Origin: Sordaria brevicollis
Taxonomy: Eukaryota > Ascomycota > Sordariomycetes > Sordariales > Sordariaceae
Assembly: GCA_033439795.1 (NCBI GenBank)
Contig: JAUTDP010000001.1
Location: forward strand, 1,922,001 to 1,986,000
DNA: 64,000 bases
Direction of reading: 5' to 3'
Shown here piece by piece: positions 23,437 through 34,697 of this stretch (position 1 is the first letter of the stretch; each line of letters starts with the position of its first letter). Under the pieces are notes generated by a model. That model was not told the DNA's origin. It did not search any database and saw only the letters and a list, made by a program, of their open reading frames with translations. The position numbers were made by a program, and so were the translations under genes.

Positions 23437-24193
23437 TTTGTTGGGAGTAGGCTTGAGACTGCGGAGGAGGGAGGTAGAGGTCCGGACGGTTGAAGGAGGT
23501 GGGTTGCGCCGCGGTTATTGTAGCTCGAGGAGGACGCTGCGGTTTGGAGTGTGAAGGAGGCGGAAGAGATTAATTGTTGAGGTTCCGAGGTCGCCCGCGT
23601 TTGTGATTTTAGAGATTAGGGAGACGAGGAGGGCCGAGAGGTTCGTGGAAGTTGCAAAAGGGTGGCGAGTGGGCGTAGCCGAATGCGCCGGAATAAACAA
23701 AGTTGGGAACTTTTGAAGGCATTCCCGTCGCAATTCGGGGAACTTGGACCGAGGTCGGGGTTGTGATGTGCTATCCGGACCATGGACGGGTTGTGCCAGG
23801 TTCCGGGCAGTTCTGCCGCTGTATGAGAAGATTGGCTCGCCATGGGTGCCTACCTAGGCGCTTGTCACGAACGACTGTGCTATTTCAACCATGCACTTAG
23901 CCAAACAGAGCACCTTTGCGGGGTATCTTGATGATAGACATCACGACTTTCCGATAGACCACGACGACGATCTTCCGACATCAAACACCTCAATGGATAA
24001 ATAATGTAGTGAAGCGAGTAATAACACTGAGATCTATCTCGTGATTGTCCCTCTAGACAGGAGTTGAATGTGGTATCTTGTCAAGGGTTGATGCCGAATC
24101 TTATCCGGTCACTAACAACGGACTGATAGCGGATCCGTCCCATCTTCCACCGAGATCCCAGCTTCCCCGTCCACGGTCCTCATCGTGAACGTC
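23437..24193. promoter_or_regulatory. COQ10 upstream region, left remnant of a shared promoter
   Basis: Ordinary-composition DNA between the COQ10 start and the transposon. It ends with the left copy of the 9-base target duplication (gtgaacgtc, 24185-24193). Together with 27739-27988 it formed about 1 kb of divergent promoter before insertion. Confidence 0.6.
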
Positions 24194-24253
24194 GAGGCGG
24201 GCTATCCACAGACTCATGTTTCCCCTATACCTAGACTACTTAACCTATTTGGG
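24194..24253 (+). repeat. Left terminal inverted repeat of MULE-A
   Basis: 60 bases matching the reverse complement of 27679-27738 with five mismatches. The outermost 24 bases are identical. The repeat is not visibly RIP-mutated. Confidence 0.92.
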
Positions 24254-24553
24254 TGAAATTTTCACGTAAAATCGAAAAAATCTGTTTTTCGTGACTTTTC
24301 GACCGCTAAGCCCACCCCAGACCGCCCAGACCACTCCACTACCCTCTATAGTACTACCCTATATTCAAAACCAATTGTAATACGCTATAGTTATAGTACG
24401 ATTCGCGTTGTAAGAGCCCTAAAAACCCTACGGTCGCTAGCGTATATATTATTAACGTTAATTATACTTTAATGGTCGGATTTTTTTTCTAGAAGATCCC
24501 ATCGTTGTATATACTACCCTATAAAGCACCCTACTTATAGTTATAGCGCCCTC

Positions 24554-24632
24554 TATTATATTACCCCTAGGCGCGCTAGCCGTACCCTCTATTATACCTT
24601 TTACTATATTACCCCTAAGTGCGCTAGCTGTA
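24554..24632 (+). repeat. Subterminal direct repeats inside MULE-A
   Basis: Two 31-base units, 24554-24584 and 24602-24632, each containing tatattacccctaRgYgcg and a following gctagcYgta. The differences are mostly transitions, consistent with RIP after duplication. Possible transposase-binding repeats. Confidence 0.6.
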
Positions 24633-27600
24633 TTTAATAATAATAATAACGACGATGACGACGATTTTAAAGATAATTATATTTTTAATACCTTTATCGC
24701 CGTTAATTAAACCGTTGATATAAATTTTATTTAATAAATTTTCGAGAATAAGCTTAACGAGTTTAATATTACCTCCCTTATCGAATAGATTTTCGAAAGT
24801 ATTGTTAACGTTAAGCGCTTCCTTATTATATTTAGTAAAGATAATGGTTTTAAGCTAGTTATTATTTTTTTTAATAACCGATGTATTTATTATATTTATA
24901 TTAAGATTGGTAAGTATAAACCTAGTGGTATTAGTATTAGAAAGAGTAATATTATTAAGACCGGTTATCCTTTTAAAATAGTTATTAAATTTTATAAAGA
25001 ATTATTTACGTTAAAGTTTATTAACGTTTACTATAATTACCTATTGTAGGTTAAAGTATTTGCTTACCCCTCTACCCGCTAATTTACCTTTTAAATAGAA
25101 GAGTTAATTTAGTAATTTTATTGGCGCGGTTTTATTAATTTATAAATCCGGTTAGCTTTATAGAGTATTTACCCTAATCTATATAATAATATTAAGAATG
25201 TAAATATAAAGAACGCTATTAAATGCTTGTTTTAAAAGTACGCCGCTAATTTTATTAATACCCAAAGGCTATTAAAAGAATTAAAGCGCTTTAATCTCTA
25301 ATATACTTATGCCTTCGACCGCGTTAATAAATTATAATTTTTAATCTTTAATTTCCTATAATATTTATAAATATAAAAAAAATACCCGATAATATTAAAT
25401 ATCGATTATATTTATAACGTAAGTAATTATAATTACGGTTACGGTTATAGTCGCGTTTTATTCTATTTATTAATTTTAAATAGATTTTTTACTTTAAATT
25501 GAAAATATTAATTATTATTAGTATTAATTATATTAATACTACTTTCCTAATAGCTTTCGGATTTGGTTACGAAGAAAATAATAATTTTATAAATTAATTA
25601 TTTAAATACCTTAGTAACTTTATTGCCCGAATTGATATCCCCTATCCTATTATTTATATTACCGATTATTTTACGGCGGAAAAGTAGGTTCTTATTCGTT
25701 ATTTTCCTAATAATAAGCTTTAATTATACCTTTAGTATATTTTTAAGAATTTCGTTAAATATATTAATAATAAATAGGAAGGTCTATTAAACGAATACGA
25801 GTTTTTTAACCCTAAAATTATATAAGTTGGTAGTAATAATATTACCGAGTATTTAGTCGAGCCGCCTACTATAATTAATATTATTAGTATTATTAATATT
25901 TAACCGCCTATTATTTAATTTATTATTTCGCTTATTCGAAATGGCCGTTTTTAAATTATTTACCTATTATAACTAGTTAATTTTAATGCTTACGTACGCG
26001 ATTATATTATAATGTTCGTTAATATTATATTCAATAATAGATATAAGATACCGCCGTCCTTTAATAGGACCCTAACCCTTTAGGAAATTCTAAATTACGT
26101 TAAAGTATACTATTTAAAGGGTATATTTTATATTATAAATTTAAAAGATTAGGATTATAACCTAATAGGGTTATTATACCTTTTTAAAGTAATATATTAT
26201 ATTAATAGGATTAATTATTATAAAGGGTTATTTAAATACTTTAAAAATAAATTTGTTATTAAATAACCGAGTAAATTAATTTAAATTCCTTCGATAGGTA
26301 TTATTTTAATTAATAGTTAATCTTTATATAATAAAGATATACGACTACTTTATAGAGACCTTTTAGCCTATTCGAGCGTAATAGGCACGTTCTTTTATAA
26401 AACGTTACTGCAATTTAGGAATTATTATTACTAACCGTTTTGAATCCTCCTATATAAAATTTCGATACGTATTCGATAATCCTTATACTTTACTTTATAA
26501 TGTATTTAATAAAATACGTATATTAATTGAGAAAAAATAGAAGGATTATAAAAATAAAATCGCTAATAAAAGTTACGTACTACGCGACTTTTATAGGCGT
26601 AACCCTCTATTAATAATTATTATAAAAAAGGTTATATAGAAAGCTCTAATATTAATTTAAAATTAATATAATTAGGTAAAGAAATATATATTTAAATAGT
26701 TATAATTTTACCCTTATACGTATAATTATTCCTAATAGTTTGGTTTATTTTGCGTTTATATATTAATAGTACGTATAGTACGGTAATATAATAATAATAG
26801 GAGGGATATTATTATAATTAAGGACCCGTTTATATTAGAAGATATTAATAAGTAATAGTATCTCCCTATTAATTTAATACGTTTTATTCCTCTTTATTAT
26901 ATATAATGTTATTATTAGAGTTTATTTATTAATAAAATTAGATGGTTATTAACCTTAAGAAGTATATTTTAGATCTAAATATTATAAAGAGGGTAAAGAA
27001 AGTTAAGACGAAGGTTACTAATTTATTTACCCGATTTAATAAACTTCTTCCTAATATAGCCACTTAATTTAATTCTATTTAGATTAATTAAATTAGCTAT
27101 TTAATTTAATATTAACCACCTTTTACGATTAATTAAAAGGTTAATTTTATTAAAATATAAAAAGGTATAAAGTTTAACGATTATTTACCCTTTAAATAGG
27201 AGGAAGGGTATATTATTAAGGGGTATAACGGATTAGTAATATTAGTAGTAAAGGCTCTTAGAGTATTTAATAGCTCTTTATTAATTGAAATCCCCCGCGA
27301 CGTTATTTATATACCCTCTTCCCCCCCTTTTAGTTAGCCGTTATAATAAAAGGTATAGGTATAATCGATAATATAATTTTGTATATATAAAAAGGTAAGT
27401 TATAAAATTATAAAATAGATAGAAAAAAATAATATACTCCTCTTTTTTTAATACTTTTAATATTATAATTAAATTTAGTGATATATAATATATAGGTACG
27501 GCGACGCTAATTTTAGGGGTATATATTAATAGGTTTAGTGTATACTAGTTGTAGAAGGTGCTTTGTATAATAAAGCCCTTATTTTGGTGCGTTTCTGGCT

Positions 27601-27678
27601 AATAATAATGATAGGGACCCTTGCTCACTAGTACGCACAGAAATTTTCGATGTGCCAAATGCTTGCCTTGTACTACTA

Positions 27679-27738
27679 CCCAAACAGGTTAAGTAGTCTA
27701 GGTATAGGAAAAGGATGAGTCTGTGGATAGCCCGCCTC
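27679..27738 (-). repeat. Right terminal inverted repeat of MULE-A
   Basis: Inverted partner of 24194-24253, abutting the right target duplication (27739-27747). Confidence 0.92.
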
Positions 27739-27988
27739 GTGAACGTCATCCGAACCTCACAAGGGACGGGCCGCCATATTCTATTGGTAAACAGTTGGTC
27801 TTTATTTGTTTGATTTTCCTTCGTGAAGGTAAAGAGAACAATCCCTCGAGGAGAGTTGAAGGTCGAGGGCTTTTATGACTCAACCTCCCTGCACTATATT
27901 CTTCCTCGTCGACCTTCTTCAACCCCTCACTTAGAACTTCTTCGCTTTCACATAGCTGTTGACGACAGAACCGAACAGTAATTCGAAA

Positions 27989-30538
27989 ATGGGAGGGCAC
28001 TTGGTGACTGTTGCGACCTGCAGTCTGAACCAATGGGTTCTGGATGTAAGTTGAGCCATGCCAGAATTTCATGCTTTGCAGGTCAATACTAACTCGAAAA
28101 CAGTGGGAAGGAAACCTTCAACGCATCATCGAGAGTATTCATCTCGCCAAGAAGGCTGGTGCTAGACTTCGCGTTGGTCCTGAGTTGGAAATCTGCGGTT
28201 ACTCAAGCTTGGATCATTTCCATGAGCTCGATGTCTACACTCACAGTTTGGAGATGCTCCGCAAGCTCTTGGAGGATGAGAGCTGTCATGACATCCTCAT
28301 CGACGTCGGTCTTCCTATCCTCCACAGGAACATCAGATACAATGCCCGGGCTATCTGCCTTAACGGCAAGATTCTGTTGATCGTGAGTCTGCACTAGAGC
28401 TCCATACCTCGTGATTCTTACTAACAACCACACAGAGACCCAAGATGTGGCTTGCCAACGACGGAAATTACAGAGAAATGAGACACTTCACCCCATGGAT
28501 GCGTCCCAGAGAAACCGAACTCTTCCACCTCCCCAAGATCCTCCAGGAGATCCAGGGCGAGACCCACGTTCTGTTTGGCGATGCTGTCATTTCCACCCCC
28601 GAGACCGCTTTTGGAGCCGAGACCTGCGAAGAGCTCTTCACTCCCAAGGCCCCTCACATCGACATGGCTCTTGACGGCGTTGAGATCATCACCAACAGCA
28701 GTGGCTCCCACTTCACTCTCCAGAAGCTCGATGTTCGTCTCAAGCTCATAATGGAGGCAACTCGCAAGTCGGGCGGTGTCTACCTCTATGCCAACCAGCA
28801 AGGTTGTGACGGCGAGCGTCTCTACTTCGACGGTTGCGCCATGATTATCGTCAACGGTGACATTGTTGCCCAGGGCTCACAGTTCAGTCTCAACGATGTC
28901 GAGGTCGTTACTGCCACTGTCGATCTGGAGGAAGTCAGAGCTTACCGCTCTTCCATCTCTCGTGGTTTGCAAGCGGCTACTTCAGATGCCAAGTACCAAC
29001 GGATCCAGACCTCTTTCGAGCTCAGTCCCGAGGACGAGGATACCGATATCTGGAAGAAGCCAACTCTTCCCAGGCCACCAAGGTACCACTCAGTCGAGGA
29101 GGAGATTGCCCTTTGCGGTGGCTGCTACCTCTGGGATTACCTGCGCAGATCCGGTACAGCAGGTTACTTGGTTCCCCTAAGCGGCGGCATCGACTCGTGC
29201 GCCACTGCCACCCTCGTCTACTCCATGTGCCGCATCGTCATCCAAGCCATCGAAGACGGCAACCGGCAAGTTATCGAGGACGTCAAGCGCATCTGCAAGT
29301 ACGGCAAGGAAGGCGAACTTCCCAAGACTCCCCAAGAGCTGTGCAACCAGGTCTTTACCACCATTTACATGGGCATGAGCAAGCAGAGCTCTGCTGAAAC
29401 CCGTGGACGTGCCAAGGAGCTTTCTGAAGCCATTGGCAGTTATCATGTCAACCTCGATATTGATGAGGCTTATGAGGCACAGAAGAAGCTCATTGTCCAG
29501 ACGACGGGCTTTGATCCCAAGTTCAAGGTCCATGGCGGCACGGTCCAGGAGAACTTGACGCTGCAGTGCTTGCAGGCTCGTATCAGGATGGTTACTGCTT
29601 ATGTATGTGATGCACTGGGGACTTGAGAGTAATGGGCATGTGCTAACGGGACGATGTAGGAATTTGGTCAAATTCTTCCGACTGCTCGTGGCAGGCCCGG
29701 TGGTGGCAGTCTTTTGGTTCTTGGAAGTGCCAACGTTGGCGAGGTAAGTCGGACATGTCCGTTGAGCACGTCAAGGCATCAAGTACTGATAATAGGTACA
29801 GAGTCTTCGCGGTTACTTGACCAAGTATGACTGCTCCAGTGCCGATATCAACCCGATTGGATCGATCGACAAGGCGGACTTGAAGCGCTTCATTGCCTGG
29901 GCCGAGAAGGAGTTTGATCTTCCTTGCCTCCACGATTTCTTGACGGCCGTTCCTACTGCTGAGCTTGTAAGTGTACTCGAAAACTGATACCCTACTTCTG
30001 AAGCCTTCATGCTAACCACCCTTCCTTCATCAGGAGCCCATCACCAAGGAATATGTCCAAAGCGACGAAGCCGACATGGGCATGACCTACGCCGAGCTCA
30101 CAGTCTTTGGTCGTCTCCGGAAGCTGAACAAGCTCGGTCCCTATGCCATGTTCCAGCGTCTCGTCCACGACTGGAGTGCCGACCGCGAAAAGGTCGAGGG
30201 CGACGAAGCACCCTTTTATACCCCGAGACAGGTTGCCGAGAAGGTCAAGCGGTTCTTCCACTTTTATGCCATCAACAGGCATAAGATGACTACTTTGACT
30301 CCGGCGTTGCATTGCAATGATTACTGTGAGTCGAACCCATTGTTGAACGGTTGGAGAAGAAGAGAGGAAGCTGACATTATGATAATGAATAGCACCGGAC
30401 GATAACAGATTTGATCTCAGGCCGTTCTTGTACCCTCCTTTCTGGAAGAGCTGGAGCTTCAAGAGGATTGATATGGAGTTGGAGAAGATTGAGAAGAAGA
30501 GGGAGGAGCGGGCGGGCAAAGGCAAGGAGATTGATTAG
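27989..30538 (+). CDS. QNS1: Glutamine-dependent NAD+ synthetase
   Basis: Seven exons: 27989-28045, 28104-28382, 28436-29602, 29660-29743, 29802-29966, 30034-30325, 30393-30538; 729 residues. It converts deamido-NAD to NAD+ using glutamine and ATP, the last step of both the de novo and Preiss-Handler routes. The N-terminal nitrilase-type glutaminase domain keeps the Glu-Lys-Cys triad (E46 in [11 protein letters not shown]115 in [15 protein letters not shown]176 in GAETCEELF). The C-terminal synthetase has the PP-loop [11 protein letters not shown] (about 361-366), then [29 protein letters not shown] across a splice, and [11 protein letters not shown] near the end. Branch points such as tactaac are seen. 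The length matches yeast QNS1. The gene is bracketed by two RIP-mutated transposons but is itself intact and normal in composition. Confidence 0.96.
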
Positions 30539-30979
30539 GGTTGATGTATCCTTCTTGTCCGATAGACCTCAAATGAAAACCAAAGACAACTTGGAGGCTC
30601 CAATCATAATCCAATTCACTCTCGACTGACAAACAGGTGCCTCCAGATACCTCATGGACGAGTGAATGTATCCCTTTCACCGTGCATAACGGACTTTTTT
30701 GCCAAGAGCGCTTTTGGACCAATGATGTGTTACTCTCACTAACAATTTCCATCTAGTGCCAAGACCCGTACAAGAAATGCTCTCACTGTGTGGGAGCTGA
30801 GTACGCGCGGGCCCATATTTTGTACAGCTTCTGTCTTGGCAAAAAAAGTCCGTTATGCACGGTGAAAGGGATCTACAGCCGGATAGGTAGGGTTAGGGTT
30901 GATAAGAATAAGCCAGTGAATGTGAATGGTAGCGGCCCGCCGAGTCAGCGAGTGCAAAGTTGAGTGGGCCCCGCGCAAC
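30539..30979. other. NAD+ synthetase 3' flank with small inverted-repeat element
   Basis: Holds the MITE-like element at 30670-30872, a short agggttagggtt stretch next to it, and the left target duplication of the second transposon (cgcgcaac, 30972-30979). Confidence 0.6.
30670..30872. mobile_element. MITE-like inverted-repeat element, 203 bp
   Basis: Terminal inverted repeats of 37-38 bases (30670-30706 and 30835-30872), identical except for one extra A/T in a homopolymer run. Outer ends atccctttcaccgtgcat / atgcacggtgaaagggat. The 128-base centre has no reading frame. No clear target duplication flanks it, so the superfamily is unassigned. As RNA from the 3' flank of the synthetase gene it could fold into a long hairpin. 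Confidence 0.75.
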
Positions 30980-31035
30980 CGAGCCGGTTATTGCGATTGT
31001 GTGCTTGGTCCCTGCGACTGTGTGGGCCCGCCCAG
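30980..31035 (+). repeat. Left terminal inverted repeat of MULE-B
   Basis: 56 bases pairing with the reverse complement of 34361-34416, about five mismatches, mostly transitions. Confidence 0.88.
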
Positions 31036-34000
31036 TTTAATTCTGATTGGCTCTGGCGAGTGCGCTAATATGGCCAGATGTTCGTCGCATGTTACTTTTG
31101 CGTGGATTTTGCGGGTAGGAACATCGTCGCAATATTTCCTTAATACTATATACCAAAGTTAGTAAGTAAGTACTATAGTCGCCGTCGTCGCCGCTAATAT
31201 ATTGTTAAAATAGGTTATAGTATTAAGGGGTTAAGAGAGAGGGGTTATTGACCGTTATATAGATATTTGAAATTATTAACCTTACCCTCTTTTAATTAGA
31301 AGCGCTTATTTATATTCCTAACCCCGCGCCCTTTTTCGAATAGGTTAGAATAATTAAAGTAAAGCTTCGTAATAATTTTATTAATATTAACGACTTTATT
31401 ATTAAGAAAGAAAAGTAATTAACGCCCTTTATTGAATTTCCTGTTACTCTTTTATTTATTATTTTTATACTTATTACCCCCGTCGTTAATATTCCTGCGG
31501 CCGAGGAAGATCTTATCGTAATTGCGTAAATAGAATTTCGATAATTTTTAGAATTCCCCTCCGCCTAATCCGCGGTTGAAGAAAATTTCGTTATAATTAT
31601 TGAAATAGAATTAGAATTTTAAAAGTTGTTGAGACTATTCGTGGATTTTAAGCGGGGGAGTTGGTAAAATATTGATGACCTTATAAAAAATATTTAGAAG
31701 GTTGTATTTAAGGCGGGATTTACTATCGTTAAAAGGAGGAGTAGTAATTACGTTAACGGTAAACTTACCCGTATTAATTTCGAGTATATTGAAGGTTATT
31801 CTTATTAAGGTAATCGATTAAAACTTATTACGGATAGAATTCGAAAAGGCGCCGCGATAATTAAAAAGAATTGCGAGTAGAAAGTAAAAGCGTTATATAT
31901 TAAAAAGGGGATTTAATAATTTTTCTTTATTATTAAGGGAGAATATAATTATAATTTACGGTTAGATACCGTTTAGTATATAGCCGTTTACCGTCGCGCT
32001 TAGAGGACGAATAATATTAACGAATAGATTATACGCCTTTTTAATTAATTAAAAATAATAGCCGTTAATATCGTTTAGATTATTGGCGATGAGTTTCTTA
32101 GTATTATTATTACGCGCTGTAATGTATTAAATATAAACCGTAGATATAAGGAGAAGGTAATTAGTACGTTAATTTTAATTTAATAATTTTTTAATTCGGT
32201 CTTTACGATGCCTAATTTTTAGTATAGGATCTATCGAGAGGATAGTAGCGTAGCTCGAAAATCTTTATCCCCCGTAGAGAGAATCCTTTAAATATATCCG
32301 TAATATATCGAATAATTAAAGAGGAATTTAGAGGTTTAGAATTTAAATTATATTTATAAAGTTAATAAGTTTAATATACCTCTATTGCAAATTTGCGGTA
32401 TTATTACTATATATATAACCTTTAATATAGGGTATTGCTTTTTAAATAATAAAAAGGAGGGGTATTTTATTTAGGTATTAGAATAATTACAATCCCTCTT
32501 CGTTAAGTATAAAATCCTATATCCTTGTATAATTATTATAAATTATAATAAGGTTTTTAAAAATACGTTACGCTCGGTTTTCGATAATATATAATATTAA
32601 ATCTACTTATAGTATGTTATAAAAAACGTCGCCTTTAATATAAAAAAGAAATGGTATAGATCTTTCGAGGGTATTACGCTTAGAAACCGCGGTAGTAACG
32701 GTAGTTATTTTAAGGAGGATTACCCGTAATATATTCCCTAAGGCTATATAAATATTAACTCCGCTAATGAAGATTATACCTCCCGCACCGTTATTTCGCG
32801 CCTCCTTAATTTAATAAATCGCCGCTAATATTTTAATACTAAGGGCATTAAGAATACCTAAATTAAAGATATTAATAGTACTGCTAAAGGTACGAACGGT
32901 CGTAAGTGGGTTAATATTGCGGATGGTATTTTGGCTATATAGAACGCGGTGGTTTACGCGCCAATTGAAGCGGACTTCGAGAAGGAGTAGCGTATTTTTA
33001 AAGTTGATTTTGATGCTAAATAGTATAGTTAATTATTATTATATATATTATTAATAGACTATTATTAATTATATTATTTATAAATATTGTATATTATTTC
33101 GAGATTATTTACTTCCCTTTGCGGTATTAGTTTATATATTTTACTATTAGTATTTATTGTAATTTTGGTATCCGTATTATTTCCCGTATAGAGGGAGCCT
33201 ATAGTATATTGAAAATATAATTAATTAACCGCTATATCGATTTAAATAGATTATTAAAGGCTATTGAAAGTACCTTATTACGGTTATAAAAGAATTTCGC
33301 TTTTACGTATACTATTTAGACCTCTAAGGCGGTGGCGAAGTATACCCGCTATTTAGTATTAAAAACGTTAATATTTATTATTAATTTCGCTAGTTTCGAT
33401 TAGCTCTCTACATAGTCTTAATTCGCCGTCGATAATTTTAAACGTAATAAAAATTAGCGGGGTAGTAATTGTATAAGGAGGTTTAGGAAGTAATATAGTT
33501 TATTTTATTAGTACGAGCTCCTCCCTTTCGTAAAAGTTAGCGGCTTCGTTTCTTAAACGGTAATCGACCCCTATTAATTACTGAGGGTAAATAAACTTTT
33601 AATAATTGACGAATTCGCTTTAAAGCGTAAATTTAATCTAAAGCTAATTGTTAATAAATATTAGTATATTCGTAATAAGCCGGTACTATCGTATACCGAG
33701 TAGTAAGTAATTGCGCTAGAGAATAAATATAAGGGTGCTAGTATAAAGTGTATACCAATTTACGATGCGTTAGTAAAACCCCCCCTCCTAAGAGAACGAG
33801 GGTTATTATTACTTAATAATTGAATTAATATAAGGGTATACTAAATATTAGTTTTAAAGTATTTAATAAGACTTAAACTTTATAAATATTATTACTATAG
33901 TAAAATTAATAAATAGCCCGTTAGATAATTATTTTAAAGGTTAATTAGGGGAGTTAAGGGATAGGAATACCTTTATAGCAATTTAACCCGTAATTATTAA

Positions 34001-34360
34001 CCCTATTATAATATTCCTAGAGTTAATAGTATTTTTAGAATTAATAATAGTAGTATGTGGGTTATTAGCAGCCTTAGTAATTATAATAGTATGGGTAGTA
34101 ATAATATAAATACCCCTAGTATAGGTATATTTAATTTACTCCCCTTAGTTAAGATATGCCGCTACCTAGTAATTAGTATTAGTATTGGTAATAGAGTTCG
34201 TACGAATAGTCTTTCTATATATCTATAGATTAATATAATTATTCGTTTTTGAATGCCCTCGTTATACCGCCCGTAAAAAATTAGTGCAAATGTTGGTACT
34301 ATGTTACTTTGGTGGGGATTTGGCGGGCGCCAATATTTCCCCGACATCCGAGAAGGGGGG

Positions 34361-34416
34361 CTGGGCGGGCCTACACAGTCGCAGGAAACGAACACACAAT
34401 CGCAATAACCGGCTCG
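34361..34416 (-). repeat. Right terminal inverted repeat of MULE-B
   Basis: Inverted partner of 30980-31035, ending ccggctcg next to the right target duplication (34417-34424). Confidence 0.88.
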
Positions 34417-34697
34417 CGCGCAACCCCAATTGGCCCCACACAGCTCTGGACCATTTTTGTACTTTTTGGTCGTTTCGGATTTTCGCAAATCTTTTCCCCT
34501 CCCCTCTTTTTCTCTTCAGTCTTCTTCGTTCCCTTTCGCGGTTCAAGAAAACCCAGCACGATATGCTGCACCAACCCTACAACAAAGCCAGTGCCATTCA
34601 ATGACCAGGTGGTGATTAGTTAGCTTGCATCTTTTTATCCAATTGCTGCAACTAACCAGGATCCTACTCGACCTCATTGTCACTGTCCTCATTCGCC

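Larger units (their letters stand above)
24194..27738 (+). mobile_element. RIP-mutated Mutator-like DNA transposon (MULE-A), 3545 bp
   Basis: The boundaries are precise. The element starts gaggcgggctatccacag and ends with its reverse complement, flanked by identical 9-base copies of gtgaacgtc (24185-24193 and 27739-27747). The interior from about 24450 to 27540 is extremely AT-rich, with almost no CA or TG dinucleotides (for example none in 25321-25380), while CG persists: the RIP pattern. Plus-strand frames, though full of stops, still resemble a FAR1-type DNA-binding segment (about 24880-25050, KTGYPFK...NVYYNY) and a MULE transposase core (about 25500-25760, NTTFLIAFGFGYEE...IYITDYF). A 9-base duplication plus these remnants points to the Mutator superfamily. 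No intact reading frame remains, so it is non-autonomous now. Confidence 0.88.
30980..34416 (+). mobile_element. RIP-mutated Mutator-like DNA transposon (MULE-B), 3437 bp
   Basis: Ends cgagccggttattgcg... and its reverse complement are flanked by direct copies of cgcgcaac (30972-30979, 34417-34424). A 9-base reading, cgcgcaacc, is possible if the terminal C is counted as flank. The interior from about 31150 to 34270 has the RIP signature (no CA or TG in 31921-31980, stops in all frames). Plus-strand remnants resemble a FAR1-like zinc domain (about 31730-31960, KKNCE..KVKALYIKKG...IKGEYNYN) and a transposase with an IEGAYSILK segment near 33190. The terminal repeats are unrelated to MULE-A, so this is a different family. 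The right end lies 282 bases before the methyltransferase start. Confidence 0.85.

Noticed and set aside
24450..27540. Fragments resembling transposase domains
   Set aside because: Not called as genes: every frame has many stops and RIP has changed key residues, so only the mobile element is annotated.
30881..30905. agggttagggtt near the MITE, resembling telomere repeat
   Set aside because: Only two units; too short for an interstitial telomere.
34677..34697. Longer TRM140 start at 34677
   Set aside because: That codon is TTG; the ATG at 34698 has the expected context.
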